Shown in pieces: positions 43,098-53,062 of a stretch of 64,000 nt of DNA. The stretch spans positions 52,034 to 116,033 of the forward strand of contig NZ_CAJNAT010000026.1 in the NCBI RefSeq assembly GCF_905220705.1. Direction: 5' to 3'. The DNA is from Paraburkholderia domus (GTDB taxonomy: Bacteria; Pseudomonadota; Gammaproteobacteria; Burkholderiales; Burkholderiaceae). The notes below the pieces were generated by a model that saw only the letters and a program-made list of their open reading frames with translations, did not search any database and was not told the DNA's origin. Made by a program: the position numbers and the translations under genes. Position 1 is the first letter of the stretch; the number at the start of each line of letters is the position of its first letter.

Positions 43098-44751
43098 TAG
43101 CTGTTCCCGTATAAGTCTCTGTTGCACCCGCCGGCGACACGATCAGCGAGGACGCGAGCAGCGACTGGGTATAAGGATGAGACGGCGCGTGCAACACATC
43201 GAGTGTGTCGCCGGCTTCAACAATGCGTCCTGACTTCATCACGATCACGCGGTGCGCCATGGCTCGCATCACTGCCAGATCGTGCGTAATGAACAAATAG
43301 CTTAGCTTGTACTTTTTCTGCAGATTTGTCAGCAGATTCAGCACCTGTTTCTGAATGGATACGTCGAGTGCACTGGTCGGCTCATCGAGCACGAGCAATT
43401 CCGGCTCGACCGCGAGCGCTCGCGCAATCGCAATACGCTGGCGCTGGCCGCCGGAGAACTCGTGCGGATACCGCAACATGGCGTCCGCGGGCATGCCGAC
43501 CTCTTCCAGCAGGCTGCCGATTCGTGCGCGCCGCGCCTTTGCGTCCATGTCGGGCTGATGCATGGTCAGGCCTTCGCCGATGATCTGCTCCACCGTCATG
43601 CGTGGCGACAACGAACCGAACGGGTCCTGAAACACGACTTGCATGCGCGAATACAACGCCCGGCGGGAGCGCGCGGTTTTCAGCGTCGAAAGCAGCAAAC
43701 CGTCAATATGGATATGACCGGCGGCCGGCCGCTGCAGGCCGAGCACGGTCGCTGCCAGCGTCGATTTGCCCGATCCCGATTCGCCGACGATACCGAGCGT
43801 CTCGCCGCGCCGCACGCTCAGGTCCACATCATGTACCGCGCGGAACGTGGAGCGGCCGAACATGGAACGCCAGCCTTTCGCTGACGTGCTGTAGTCGACG
43901 GCAAGTCCCCGCACGTCGAGTAAAGGCCGCGCATCCGGCTCGACCGGCTCTACTGCGCGTTGCGGCTCGCTGTCCAGCAGGCGTTGGGTGTAGGGATGCT
44001 GCGGGTTGGAAAACAACGCTTCGGTCGTATTGGTCTCGACCAGCACGCCCTTCTCCATCACCGCAACGCGCTGCGCGAAACGCTTCACCAGATTCAGGTC
44101 ATGCGTGATCAGCAGCACGGCCATGCCGCGCTCGGCCGCTTCCTGCTCCTGCAACGCGATCAACAGATCGACAATCTGCTGACGCACGGTGACGTCGAGC
44201 GCGGTGGTCGGTTCGTCGGCAAGCAGCAAGCGTGGCCGGCACGCGAGCGCCATCGCGATCATCGCGCGCTGCCGCTGGCCACCGGACAGTTGATGCGGAA
44301 AACTGTCGATGCGCCGTTCCGGTTCGGGAATTCCCGTGCGCCTGAGCAACTCGATGCCGCGCTGACGCGCCGCGTTCGGACGCAAACCTTCGTGCAGGCG
44401 CAAACTTTCGGCAATCTGCTTGCCGATCGTAAAGAGCGGATTGAGCGCCGTCATGGGTTCCTGAAACACCATCGCCACGTCGGCGCCGCGCAGGCCGCGC
44501 ATCTGCTGCTCGGTTTTCTGAAGCAGATCTTCGCCGTCGAGCAGCATGCGGCCACTCAGTTCGGCATGCTCGACAAGGCGCAGAATCGACAGCGCAGTGA
44601 CGCTCTTGCCGGAGCCCGATTCGCCGACCAGTGCCACGCGCTCGCCGCGCGCGATCGAGAGGCTGAGTTCATGCACCGCGATCTTGTCGCCGAAACGCAC
44701 GGAGAAGCGGTCTATTTCCAGCAACGGCCGGCCGATTGGCGCTTGACTCAT
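43090..44751 (-). CDS. yejF: peptide ABC transporter, dual ATPase (YejF)
   Basis: 553 residues with two complete ABC ATPases in tandem. Walker A G-E-S-G-S-G-K-S occurs near 40 and 325. Signatures are LSGGQRQR (near 155) and FSGGQRQR (near 435), each followed by Walker B L-L-A-D-E-P and L-V-L-D-E-P. Each half ends with the oligopeptide-transporter extension (H-P-Y-T-Q-R/S-L-L). This is the layout of YejF, the ATPase of YejABEF, which imports oligopeptides including microcin C. It overlaps the yejE and tldD-like genes at its ends. Confidence 0.9.
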   Translation of the reverse strand: MSQAPIGRPLLEIDRFSVRFGDKIAVHELSLSIARGERVALVGESGSGKSVTALSILRLVEHAELSGRMLLDGEDLLQKTEQQMRGLRGADVAMVFQEPMTALNPLFTIGKQIAESLRLHEGLRPNAARQRGIELLRRTGIPEPERRIDSFPHQLSGGQRQRAMIAMALACRPRLLLADEPTTALDVTVRQQIVDLLIALQEQEAAERGMAVLLITHDLNLVKRFAQRVAVMEKGVLVETNTTEALFSNPQHPYTQRLLDSEPQRAVEPVEPDARPLLDVRGLAVDYSTSAKGWRSMFGRSTFRAVHDVDLSVRRGETLGIVGESGSGKSTLAATVLGLQRPAAGHIHIDGLLLSTLKTARSRRALYSRMQVVFQDPFGSLSPRMTVEQIIGEGLTMHQPDMDAKARRARIGSLLEEVGMPADAMLRYPHEFSGGQRQRIAIARALAVEPELLVLDEPTSALDVSIQKQVLNLLTNLQKKYKLSYLFITHDLAVMRAMAHRVIVMKSGRIVEAGDTLDVLHAPSHPYTQSLLASSLIVSPAGATETYTGTAND

Positions 44752-45863
44752 CGCGGACCTCCGCCGAAAGCCGAACCGCGTTTGCGTGTATCGAGCGCAT
44801 TACGCAATGCATCGCCCATGAAGGTCAGCAACAGCAGCGTGATCACCAGGGCAGCGAATGCCGAAATCGAAATCCACCAGGCATCGAGATTGTTTTTGCC
44901 TTCCTGAAGCAATTCACCGAGGCTCGGCGTCGGCGGCGGCACACCCAATCCCAGGAAGTCGAGACTGGTCAACGACAGAATCGCCGCGCTCATACGGAAC
45001 GGTAGAAATGTGATCACCGGCGTCAAGCTATTCGGCAGCACGTGGCGCCACATGATCTGCCAGTTCGAGAGACCCATGGTGCGTGCAGCCCTCACGTAGT
45101 CCAGCGAGCGGTTACGCAGGAATTCAGCGCGCACGTAGTCGGAGAGCACGAGCCAGCCGAACATGGATAGAAGAATAAAGAGCAACCATAGCGTCGGCTC
45201 GAAGATCGACGCGAAGATGATCAGCAGGTACAGGTCAGGCATCGAGCTCCATATTTCGATCAGCCGCTGGCCGATCAGATCGGTGCGTCCGCCGTAGAAG
45301 CCCTGCACCGCGCCGGTCAATACGCCAATCAGGACGCCGGATACCGTGAGCGCGAGCGCCATCAGCACCGAGAGCCGGAAACCGTACAGCAGTCGCGCAA
45401 GCACATCGCGGCCGTATTGGTCCGTACCGAGCCAGTTGCTCCGGGTAGGCGGTGCCGGGTAAGGATGCGCGGCGAAATAGTCGATCGTGTCGTAGTGGAA
45501 ATGATTCGGCGGATAGATTGCAAAGTTGCCATTCGATTCGAGCCGCGAGCGGATATACGGATCGAGGTAATTCGCGCGCGCCGGAAAATCGCCGCCGAAG
45601 ATTCTCTCGGAGTAGTCCTTTGCGATCGGAAAGTAATAGTGCCCGTCATAACGAACGATCAACGGACGATCGTTGGACAGCACCTCGCCGAACAGGCTAA
45701 TGACAAACAACGATACGAAGATCACGAGGCTCCAGTAACCGAGCCGCTGTCGCTTGAAACGCAGCCATGTGCGCCGCCAGGGCGACGGCGACGCCACGTG
45801 CTCCGCGCCGGACAGATCAGCGGTCCAGGCGGTTGAATTGGATGCGGGGGTCGACGAGGACAT
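44748..45863 (-). CDS. yejE: peptide ABC transporter permease (YejE)
   Basis: 371 residues from ATG at 45863; an in-frame TTG at 45878 is less likely. A first helix near 40-60 is followed by a long periplasmic loop (about 65-160) typical of YejE. Five further helices carry the DppC-type permease motif (E-F-L-R-N-R-S-L-D-Y-V-R-A-A-R-T-M-G-L). It pairs with YejB in the membrane. It overlaps yejB by 47 bp and yejF by 4 bp, so the complex is probably made from one coupled message. Confidence 0.9.
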   Translation of the reverse strand: MSSSTPASNSTAWTADLSGAEHVASPSPWRRTWLRFKRQRLGYWSLVIFVSLFVISLFGEVLSNDRPLIVRYDGHYYFPIAKDYSERIFGGDFPARANYLDPYIRSRLESNGNFAIYPPNHFHYDTIDYFAAHPYPAPPTRSNWLGTDQYGRDVLARLLYGFRLSVLMALALTVSGVLIGVLTGAVQGFYGGRTDLIGQRLIEIWSSMPDLYLLIIFASIFEPTLWLLFILLSMFGWLVLSDYVRAEFLRNRSLDYVRAARTMGLSNWQIMWRHVLPNSLTPVITFLPFRMSAAILSLTSLDFLGLGVPPPTPSLGELLQEGKNNLDAWWISISAFAALVITLLLLTFMGDALRNALDTRKRGSAFGGGPR

Positions 45864-46869
45864 AGCAGACGTCAGCAATGAGTTTGGTTACGAGGGCGAT
45901 CAGCGTGAACAGAAACAGCGAACCGAGCACGACCGGATAGTCACGGCGAATCACCGAGTCATACGAAAGTTGGCCCATGCCGTCGAGCGAGAACAGGGTT
46001 TCAATCAGCAGATTGCCGTTCAGAAAGGCGCCGACGAAGGCCGCGGGCAGACCGGTCAACAAGGGAATCGCAGCATTGCGCAGCACGTGCTTCCACAGCA
46101 CGTCGCGCTCCGGCGCGCCTTTGGCGCGCGCGGTCAATACGTATTGGCGTCCGATCTCCTCGAGGAAGGTGTTCTTGGTCAGGATCGTGACGATCGCGAA
46201 GTTGCCGACTACTGAAGCAGTGACCGGCAGCACGATGTGCCACAGGTAATCGAGCAGCTTGCCAAAGGTACTGAGGTCGCTGAAGTTATCCGACGTGAGG
46301 CCACGCATTGGAAACACTTGCCAGAACGTGCCGCCGCCGAACAGCATCAGCAACAGCACGCCCAGCACGAAACCAGGAATCGCATAGCCGGCGAGCACGA
46401 GGACACTGGTCACGGTATCGAAGCGTGAACCGTTGCGCACGGCCTTCGCGATGCCCAACGGCACCGATATCAGATACGTGAGCATCACCGTCCATAAGCC
46501 GAGGGTGATCGACACCGGCAGCTTCGATTTGATGACCTCCCACACGCTGTCATGCTGATAGTAGGACTGGCCAAGATCGAACGTCGCGTAGTGCTTGAGC
46601 ATCAGGGTGTAGCGCTCGAGCGGTGGCTTATCGAAGCCAAACTGCTTCTTGATCTGCTCCAATTGCTGCGGATCGACGCCCTGGCTGCCGTGATAGCCAC
46701 CGCCGCCCGCCCCCGCCTCTCCGCCACGGCCAGCGCCGTGGCGGAGTTGCGTCATCACCTGTTCAACCGGCCCACCCGGCACGAACTGCGTGACGACAAA
46801 AGTCAGCGTGACTACGCCGAGCAGCGTCGGCACCATCAACAGCAATCGTCTGAGAATGTAGGCAAGCAT
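45817..46869 (-). CDS. yejB: peptide ABC transporter permease (YejB)
   Basis: 350 residues, six helices; begins MLAYILRRLLLMVPTLLGVV, the standard start of DppB/YejB permeases. A Gly-rich insertion (about 48-62, R-G-G-E-A-G-A-G-G-G-G) lies in the first periplasmic loop and is longer than usual. The permease motif includes Y-V-L-T-A-R-A-K-G-A-P-E-R near residue 240, and the end D-P-R-I-Q-F matches the family. It starts 8 bp after yejA. Confidence 0.9.
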   Translation of the reverse strand: MLAYILRRLLLMVPTLLGVVTLTFVVTQFVPGGPVEQVMTQLRHGAGRGGEAGAGGGGYHGSQGVDPQQLEQIKKQFGFDKPPLERYTLMLKHYATFDLGQSYYQHDSVWEVIKSKLPVSITLGLWTVMLTYLISVPLGIAKAVRNGSRFDTVTSVLVLAGYAIPGFVLGVLLLMLFGGGTFWQVFPMRGLTSDNFSDLSTFGKLLDYLWHIVLPVTASVVGNFAIVTILTKNTFLEEIGRQYVLTARAKGAPERDVLWKHVLRNAAIPLLTGLPAAFVGAFLNGNLLIETLFSLDGMGQLSYDSVIRRDYPVVLGSLFLFTLIALVTKLIADVCYVLVDPRIQFNRLDR

Positions 46870-46877
46870 GACGTTCC

Positions 46878-48836
46878 TCAGTGGGCCGCGGCCGTGGTGG
46901 AGCCGGCGGATTGTGCCGCCTGGGTGGTTTGGGTCGCTTGCGCGCCTGGCGCTTTCGCATACCAGTAGTTGATAACCCAGTCTTCGTACAGGTAGGAGTT
47001 CGGCACGATTTTCGGAAAGCCGAGGGTGGTCTTGTAGCCGATGCGCGCGCCCGGTGCGTAGTACTCCGGTACGAGGTAAAACGAATAGATCAGCACGCGA
47101 TCCAATGCGCGGGTCGCGGCTTCCAGATCGTCGAGATTAGTGGCGGAGAGCGCGGAGTGAATCAGCGAATCGACCGCCTTCGAACGGATACCCATATAGT
47201 TCTCGGAGCCGACGTCGGACGCGGCCGCACTGCCGAAGCGGCGCGTCAATTCCGCGCCCGGAATCGTGACCGGCGGATAGATGAAGGTGGTCATGTCGTA
47301 CTCGAAATTGTCCAGGCGTTTCTCGTACAACGCGCTGTCGATCTCGCGCATATGGGCCTGAATGCCGAGCATGCCGAGCGCCTGCATATACGGCAGAATC
47401 AGACGATCCATGCCGGGCTGGTCGTCCATGATTTCGATCGTCATCGGCGTGCCATTGGCGTCGCGCAATGCACCGTCACGATAATGCCAGCCGGCCTGCG
47501 CCAGCAGATCGCGCGCGACGCGCAAATTGCCGCGCAAGGAATTCGGCGGAATCGTGTCGGGTTGTTTGAGCATCGGACCGAACACTTCAGGCGGCACGCT
47601 GCCGCGCAGCGGATCGAGCAGCGCCAGTTCCTTCGGGCCCGGCATGCCGGTCGCGCCGAACGGACTGGCCTCGAAATAGCTGTTCGTACGCCGGTATTGA
47701 CCGTAGAACATCATCCGGTTCATCCAGTCGTAGTCGAGTGCCAGCGTCAGGGCGTGGCGCACGCGCGGGTCCTGGAACATCGGTTTGCGCATATTCATCA
47801 ACATGCCCTGCATCTGCGCGGGGCCGTCGGCGAATTCGCCTTTCTTCAACAGTCCATTGTCGAAGTTCTTGCCGACATATTTGCGCGCCCACTGCGTCGC
47901 GCTGTATTCGACGATAACGTCCGCATCGCCCGCCTTGAAGGCTTCCAGTTGCGTGTAATGGTCGCGGTACAGATTGAAGGTGATACGCTCGAAACGGAAC
48001 ATGCCGCGTCGCGACGGCAGATTCGCCGCCCAGTAATCAGGGTTGCGGCGATAGGTAATCTGCTTGTCGTTCTTGCGTCCCTCGATCAGATAGGCGCCGC
48101 TGCTGATCGGTGGCATGGACGAGATCTGATCGAATGGCAGACGTTTGCCGTTGGGCTGCATCCCCCACTTCGGCGAGAAGATCGGCAGGTCGCCGGCAAT
48201 CAGCGGCGCATCGCGTTCCGGATGCTTGAAATCGAAGCGGATCGTGGTCTTGTCGATTACCGTCGCGCTTTTGATGATCGAGAACTGCGCGTTGAACAGC
48301 GGCGACGCCTGCGGACTCGCTAACGTATCAAATGAATATTTGACGTCGGCGGCGGTGATCGGGTCGCCGTTTGAAAAGCGAGCGGCGGGATTGATATGGA
48401 ACGTGGCTGACGTCAGATCCTGTGCGACTTCGACATCGTCGGCGATCAGTGGATATTCGGAGGCCAGTTCGTCCCAGCTACGCTGCATCAGCGTATCGAA
48501 CATCAGATTCTGGATGTCGGGTGCGGGCGCGCCACGCACCAGAAACGGATTCAGCGAATCGTAAGTTTGCAGTTCGCTAAAGTTTTCGAAACTCAGCGAG
48601 CCGTTAGCCGGCGCGTCGGGATTCGCGTAGTCGAAATGCGTGAAATCGGCGGGATATTTCGGTTGGTCGTATTGCGAAATCGACGGCTTCGCAAGCGCCG
48701 CCATCGGCATCGCTCCGCATACAGCTAATAGGCCAGGCGCAGCGGCAACGGCGAACGAGATGCTCGCTGCGCGGCGCACTGCGCCGAGCAAACATCCAAT
48801 CGCGTCGCGCAGGCGCAGCAGTGCGGAATTCATCAT
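46878..48836 (-). CDS. yejA: peptide ABC transporter substrate-binding protein (YejA)
   Basis: 652 residues, a periplasmic extracellular solute-binding protein of family 5. A long signal region ends near A-A-L-A-K (about residue 51). The binding-protein body carries Y-D-S-L-N-P-F near 93, A-D-D-V-E-V-A-Q-D near 130 and F-S-N-G-D-P-I-T-A-A-D-V-K-Y-S near 155. It delivers oligopeptides to YejBEF. The C terminus has an Ala/Thr-rich tail of about 20 residues. It is first gene of the operon; a strong stem lies between it and the upstream receptor gene. Confidence 0.9.
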   Translation of the reverse strand: MMNSALLRLRDAIGCLLGAVRRAASISFAVAAAPGLLAVCGAMPMAALAKPSISQYDQPKYPADFTHFDYANPDAPANGSLSFENFSELQTYDSLNPFLVRGAPAPDIQNLMFDTLMQRSWDELASEYPLIADDVEVAQDLTSATFHINPAARFSNGDPITAADVKYSFDTLASPQASPLFNAQFSIIKSATVIDKTTIRFDFKHPERDAPLIAGDLPIFSPKWGMQPNGKRLPFDQISSMPPISSGAYLIEGRKNDKQITYRRNPDYWAANLPSRRGMFRFERITFNLYRDHYTQLEAFKAGDADVIVEYSATQWARKYVGKNFDNGLLKKGEFADGPAQMQGMLMNMRKPMFQDPRVRHALTLALDYDWMNRMMFYGQYRRTNSYFEASPFGATGMPGPKELALLDPLRGSVPPEVFGPMLKQPDTIPPNSLRGNLRVARDLLAQAGWHYRDGALRDANGTPMTIEIMDDQPGMDRLILPYMQALGMLGIQAHMREIDSALYEKRLDNFEYDMTTFIYPPVTIPGAELTRRFGSAAASDVGSENYMGIRSKAVDSLIHSALSATNLDDLEAATRALDRVLIYSFYLVPEYYAPGARIGYKTTLGFPKIVPNSYLYEDWVINYWYAKAPGAQATQTTQAAQSAGSTTAAAH

Positions 48837-48992
48837 TCTTTTTCATCAGCCCATACAGTGCGCGCCAGCTCGGGACCTGCGCGCGATTCGTCCTGCGGCG
48901 CAAGTACAGCCTGTTGGTTTTACCGGCGCACGCTGGCCCGTTGCGACGACAGGCAGCCTGCGCCGCCATACGATGAGTCGCCACTCAAAGCA

Positions 48993-49032
48993 CACCGCTC
49001 CGGTTCCTTGCGCGAACGGAACCGGAGCGGTG
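48993..49032 (-). terminator. stem between TonB receptor and yejA
   Basis: CACCGCTCCGGTTCC (48993-49007) pairs with GGAACCGGAGCGGTG (49018-49032), a 15-bp perfect stem with a 10-nt loop, 27 bp past the receptor stop. The T-tail is weak, so some read-through into yejA is possible. Confidence 0.65.
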
Positions 49033-49058
49033 CTTCCATCAGATCAACTACCGGGACA

Positions 49059-51806
49059 TCAGAACTTGTATGTTGCGCCGATCTGCGCGAAACGGCCAAT
49101 GTACGTGTATATCGACTGGTCGTACCCGTTCTGGTCCAACGTGCCATTCGCAAAGATCGGATCGTACGGCGGGGTACGGTTGAAGATGTTGTCGATGCCG
49201 CCGTAGATCGTCCAGTGCTTGAAGCCCGTGTACGTCATCATCAGGTTGAACTGGCTGTATGATCCCACCTTGTTCGGCCCGTTGGGATTCAGATTCTGCG
49301 CGTACGGACCCGTGAACTGCCACGTCAACGCTGCGTCGAACTTGTGGTACGTCCAGTCCACGGTTGTGTTGCCTTTCCAGCGCGGGAAGCTGCCGCCGAA
49401 CGGTTGCGTGAGCGTAAAGTTGTTACCCGCACCGTTCACCGGCGACGCACCCGGGAAGCCGAGCTTGAAGCTGTTCACGTAAGCCCAGTCACCCGACAAG
49501 GTGAATGTACCGGCGGTCTTCGTCGGCAGCGACTGGCGGAACGTGCCTTCGAAGCCGTTCGTGTCGAGATAGCCGAGATTCTGATACGGAATGACCTTGT
49601 ACAGTACGACGCCCGTGGCCGGGTCGGTGACGACCTGCGAAGGCGCCCCCTGGCCGATCACGCTATCGACGCGAATCTTGTACCAGTCGAAGCCGACATC
49701 GGTCGTACGGGTCGGCGACAGCTGGAAGCCGATGTTGATGTTACGCGTACGCTCCGGCGACAGGTTCGGATTCCCCTCCGTGATCGAAGTGTAATTCTGG
49801 CCGGTGTTCGGGTCCACCTGGATGCCCATCGTCTGCGACTTGCTGTCCTCAACGAACGTCGGCGCACGGAAGCCTCGGTCATACGAGGTGTACATCGTAA
49901 GCGCCTGAACCGGCTGATAGCGCAGCGCGAAGCGCGGCGAGAACGCACCGCCCACATCGCTGTAGTGGTCGTAACGACCCGACTGGCTGAACGTCAGGTT
50001 GCGCACAATCGGAATGTCCACCTGGTAATACACGGCCCCAACGTTGCGCTGGCCGTTCACCGTCTGGAGATTCGGATTGTTGACGAGACCATCTTCGAAT
50101 GCCCCACCCGGGTTGAGCACTTCGCTCTGGTGCGTGAACTGCGCACCGAACCCGAGACCCACGTCGCCCGCCGGCAGGTGGAACAACTCCGGCGTCGACA
50201 ATGTCGCGTCAACGGTATCGAGCTTCGAGATGCCCAGGTTGTCCGCATCCATGTACAGCCCGTTGAACGCATTGGGCGTAGCCGACGGATTGGCGAAATT
50301 CAGCGTGCCGTTCTGATAAATGTTGGTCAGCGCGGCGGCGTTCAGCTGGTTCGTGTAGGTGTTTGCGACCGTGCTTTGCGAGTGGCTGACCGAGGTCGCC
50401 CAATCCCATTCGCCGTTCGGCAGGTTAAACGAGCCTTTGATGCCTGTGGACGCGCGCCAGTACGTGGCATACGTCTTTTCCGACACCGTGTTCGGGAAAG
50501 CATACGTGAGTGGCGTGGCCGCGCCGAACGGGTTGTACGGGTTGCTCGCAGGCACCGTCGTGTTGAACGGGGACAGCAGCTTGGTCTGCGGGTTCCAGAT
50601 CAGTGTGGGAACCTGCGGATTGCCGACAACGTTGTTCCATAGACCGTCGTTCGTGGTGGTCGTATTGCTGCTGATCAGGAAGTCGCCGAACGCGGTTGTC
50701 GTATCGCTGACCTTGAAATCAGCGTGAAGCTTCGCGTTCAGGCGCTCAGTCATGGGCGCAATGGACATGCCTTCCGCGGTATTGAAGCCGCAGACCGTGC
50801 CTGCCGATCCCGCCGTCAATGAGTTGGTGGCTGCAGGGCGGACCGAGCCGCCGAACGGACAGTTGTTCAACGCCTGCACACCGCCGCCGGGCATACTCCA
50901 GTACGACGGCGCGAGCAACGAAAGGCCACCCGGTTGATTGGTGAAATCCTGATTGCGCGTCGAGTCGCGGTCGGCGAGCGTGAAGCCGTTCGACTTGTAG
51001 TAGCTCGCCGCAGCCGTCACATTGAAGCGATCGGAGTTGAGATCGCCGAAGCCACCGAGCACGCCGAACTTGGTCGTGCCGGCCCCGCCGCCGCCGTTGA
51101 TGGCGCTGCCGTAGCTGCCGTCGAGTTGCAGCCCCTGGAAGTCGTGCTTCGTGATGATGTTGACCACGCCCGCGATTGCGTCTGAGCCGTATTGCGACAC
51201 GGCGCCGGTCTTCACAATTTCGATGCGATCGATGGAGTTCAACGGCAGCGTGTTCAGGTCGAAGAAGGAGTCGACGCTGTTCGAGAAGAACGCGAACGGA
51301 GCAACGCGCTGTCCATCCACCAACACCAGCGTGTATTTTTCGCTGAGCCCGCGCAGAGCAATACCCGCAGCACCTGCGGCGAAGTTGCCGGACTGGCCTT
51401 CGCTCCAGCTATTGGCCGAGTTGGCCGAGGTGTCGCGCAGAAAATCGGCCACGGTCGTGGCGCCGCTATTCTGAATGTCTTTCTGCGTAATCGTCTGAAC
51501 CTGGTTGAAGCCGACCTTATCCGAGCTGCGGATCAGCGAACCGGTCACTTCGAACTTCTTCAGTTGCTGGACGCCTTTGCCAGCCGGCGTCGCGGTGTTG
51601 TTGTCCGCCGACGGTGTGGCGGCGGTCCCCGATGCCGGAGCCGGAGCCGCTGCCGCTGCGGGCGTGCTCTCCGTCGTCGCGCCTGCCGCGGTTCCGGTGG
51701 TGGCCGGCTGGCTTTGTGCAAACGCCGGCACGGCGATTACGGCCGACAACGCCAGTTCAGCCCAGATTATTCTTTTGATGGCAAGCGCCAATGCCCTTTG
51801 TTTCAT
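49059..51806 (-). CDS. TonB-dependent outer membrane receptor
   Basis: 915 residues. Signal peptide ends A-F-A-Q (about 31), then a low-complexity Ala/Thr/Pro linker to about 80. The plug domain (about 85-220) starts with F-E-V-T-G-S-L-I, a likely TonB box region, and contains A-G-I-A-L-R-G-L and V-L-V-D-G-Q-R-V. A 22-strand barrel follows, ending G-A-T-Y-K-F. The sequence resembles large receptors for peptides or carbohydrates rather than classic siderophore receptors, and no Fur-like box was seen upstream. Its position before yejABEF makes peptide uptake a fair inference. Confidence 0.88.
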   Translation of the reverse strand: MKQRALALAIKRIIWAELALSAVIAVPAFAQSQPATTGTAAGATTESTPAAAAAPAPASGTAATPSADNNTATPAGKGVQQLKKFEVTGSLIRSSDKVGFNQVQTITQKDIQNSGATTVADFLRDTSANSANSWSEGQSGNFAAGAAGIALRGLSEKYTLVLVDGQRVAPFAFFSNSVDSFFDLNTLPLNSIDRIEIVKTGAVSQYGSDAIAGVVNIITKHDFQGLQLDGSYGSAINGGGGAGTTKFGVLGGFGDLNSDRFNVTAAASYYKSNGFTLADRDSTRNQDFTNQPGGLSLLAPSYWSMPGGGVQALNNCPFGGSVRPAATNSLTAGSAGTVCGFNTAEGMSIAPMTERLNAKLHADFKVSDTTTAFGDFLISSNTTTTNDGLWNNVVGNPQVPTLIWNPQTKLLSPFNTTVPASNPYNPFGAATPLTYAFPNTVSEKTYATYWRASTGIKGSFNLPNGEWDWATSVSHSQSTVANTYTNQLNAAALTNIYQNGTLNFANPSATPNAFNGLYMDADNLGISKLDTVDATLSTPELFHLPAGDVGLGFGAQFTHQSEVLNPGGAFEDGLVNNPNLQTVNGQRNVGAVYYQVDIPIVRNLTFSQSGRYDHYSDVGGAFSPRFALRYQPVQALTMYTSYDRGFRAPTFVEDSKSQTMGIQVDPNTGQNYTSITEGNPNLSPERTRNINIGFQLSPTRTTDVGFDWYKIRVDSVIGQGAPSQVVTDPATGVVLYKVIPYQNLGYLDTNGFEGTFRQSLPTKTAGTFTLSGDWAYVNSFKLGFPGASPVNGAGNNFTLTQPFGGSFPRWKGNTTVDWTYHKFDAALTWQFTGPYAQNLNPNGPNKVGSYSQFNLMMTYTGFKHWTIYGGIDNIFNRTPPYDPIFANGTLDQNGYDQSIYTYIGRFAQIGATYKF

Positions 51807-52183
51807 TTTTCCCCTTCCCGCTCGTCAATAAGGCCACAGCTGTGTGTGAAGAGAGGTCTTATGAACCTCTCCACTCGATATACGGCGATCGTGCGCCGCG
51901 CTCCGTTAAAGCTGCCCCGCACTGCTTCCCAGCAAACCGGCCAATGACGCACCGGAATTGCAAATACAAACAGGAATGCGGGGCACTTCAGATACTCAAA
52001 GATCGGACTACTTATTTATTACAAACGAAATGCGCAGCGCTTTCTAATTGTTTTCACTTCTACCGTCACGGGCGATGGTGATTGGGAAACGTATTTCCCA
52101 CTTCATCAAACCATGATCAAACTCTAAGTAATGCTTACAAATACAGAGCGATTTCTTTCAAGGAAAGCACGGAGCAAAGGCAC
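51807..52183. other. promoter region of the TonB receptor
   Basis: About 375 bp, AT-richer, no credible gene. TGGGAAA-CGTA-TTTCCCA (52083-52100) is an inverted repeat that could be a regulator site for the receptor or part of the 3' end of the XRE transcript. Confidence 0.4.
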
Positions 52184-52759
52184 CTAAAACAGTCTTGGCG
52201 TACCCACCCACACCACCACGGCTTCTTCGCGGGCCGTGTTGGACCAGGAGTGAGGTACGGTGGATTCATAATGCGCGGTGTCACCTGCCTGCAATACGAA
52301 CGTTGTACCTTCTAACGTGAGCGATATCTGGCCGCTCATCACGTACAAAAACTCTTCCCCTGCATGTGTCGTGACTTCCGAAGGGTTCTGTCCCACCGGC
52401 ATCCTGACGAGAATCACTTCCAGCTTGCTGCCGACCGACAGGTTCGTCAGCCGGGCAAAACGATTCGCGGTCCCGTCGAACCCGAAGTACTTAAGCTCGC
52501 TCCCTCTGCGTACTGATTTGTCTTCGGTTGGTGTGTCGACGAAATACTGCACCGTCACACCCAAAGCGCGAGCAATGCCCACTAGCGATGTGATCGAAGG
52601 TGTTGCATGACCTCGTTCTACCTGCGAAAGAAAGGGCTTGGAAATTCCCGCAGTGGTTGCCACTTCATCTAGCGTTTGCTTGAGCCGTTGGCGAAGCGCG
52701 CGGACTTTACTTCCTATAGAAACTGCGACTTGTGCCTTGTTATCGAGTGGCAAAACCAT
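52184..52759 (-). CDS. XRE-cupin transcriptional regulator
   Basis: 191 residues from ATG at 52759 (a start at 52783 would add eight residues). The N-terminal helix-turn-helix (about 15-70, QTLDEVATTAGISKPFLSQV) is followed by a cupin sensor domain (about 105-190) with T-H-A-G-E-E-F-L-Y-V-M-S-G and A-G-D-T-A-H-Y-E-S-T-V-P-H. This SutR/PuuR-like architecture usually senses a small metabolite. It lies directly upstream of the TonB receptor on the same strand and probably controls it and itself. Confidence 0.85.
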   Translation of the reverse strand: MVLPLDNKAQVAVSIGSKVRALRQRLKQTLDEVATTAGISKPFLSQVERGHATPSITSLVGIARALGVTVQYFVDTPTEDKSVRRGSELKYFGFDGTANRFARLTNLSVGSKLEVILVRMPVGQNPSEVTTHAGEEFLYVMSGQISLTLEGTTFVLQAGDTAHYESTVPHSWSNTAREEAVVVWVGTPRLF

Positions 52760-52785
52760 AGCAAGACAGAATCCCGTAGTCAAAA

Positions 52786-52803
52786 TTAGTTTGATAAAAC
52801 TAA
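52786..52803. promoter_or_regulatory. probable XRE operator
   Basis: TTAGTT (52786-52791) and AACTAA (52798-52803) form an interrupted palindrome with a 6-bp spacer in an AT-rich patch 27 bp upstream of the XRE-cupin start, a good position for autoregulation. Confidence 0.45.
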
Positions 52804-53062
52804 ACTATGTTTCATTGAGTGCAACGTCCTCCCTAAAACATGCGCCGTATGCCTGGTTGATTGCCGCGAAGCGTGGCTCAATCACTGCGAACGTGGAGAC
52901 ACTTTCGACCTTGCCGCGAACCGGGCGATGGTTGCGCACGCAACCATGCCCTTCGATTACTGAAGGCTCGCGCTCCATCAGGCGAGAATGTGCCGTCCGA
53001 TTCGATGCATGGGTATCTCGGCAACACTCCGCAAGATGGGACATGTCGGAAACAGAATGCCG
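52804..53062. other. intergenic region with palindrome
   Basis: ATGGTTGCG-CA-CGCAACCAT (52928-52947) is a strong stem, extended by GGGC/GCCC with one bulge. It lies downstream of the TPR gene and may end the tonB operon, though it lacks a T-run. A minus-strand frame at 52,805-53,044 has no Shine-Dalgarno or recognisable sequence and is not called. Confidence 0.45.

Noticed and set aside
52805..53044. 79-codon minus-strand frame after the TPR gene
   Set aside because: No Shine-Dalgarno, contains the palindrome at 52,928-52,947, no recognisable sequence.
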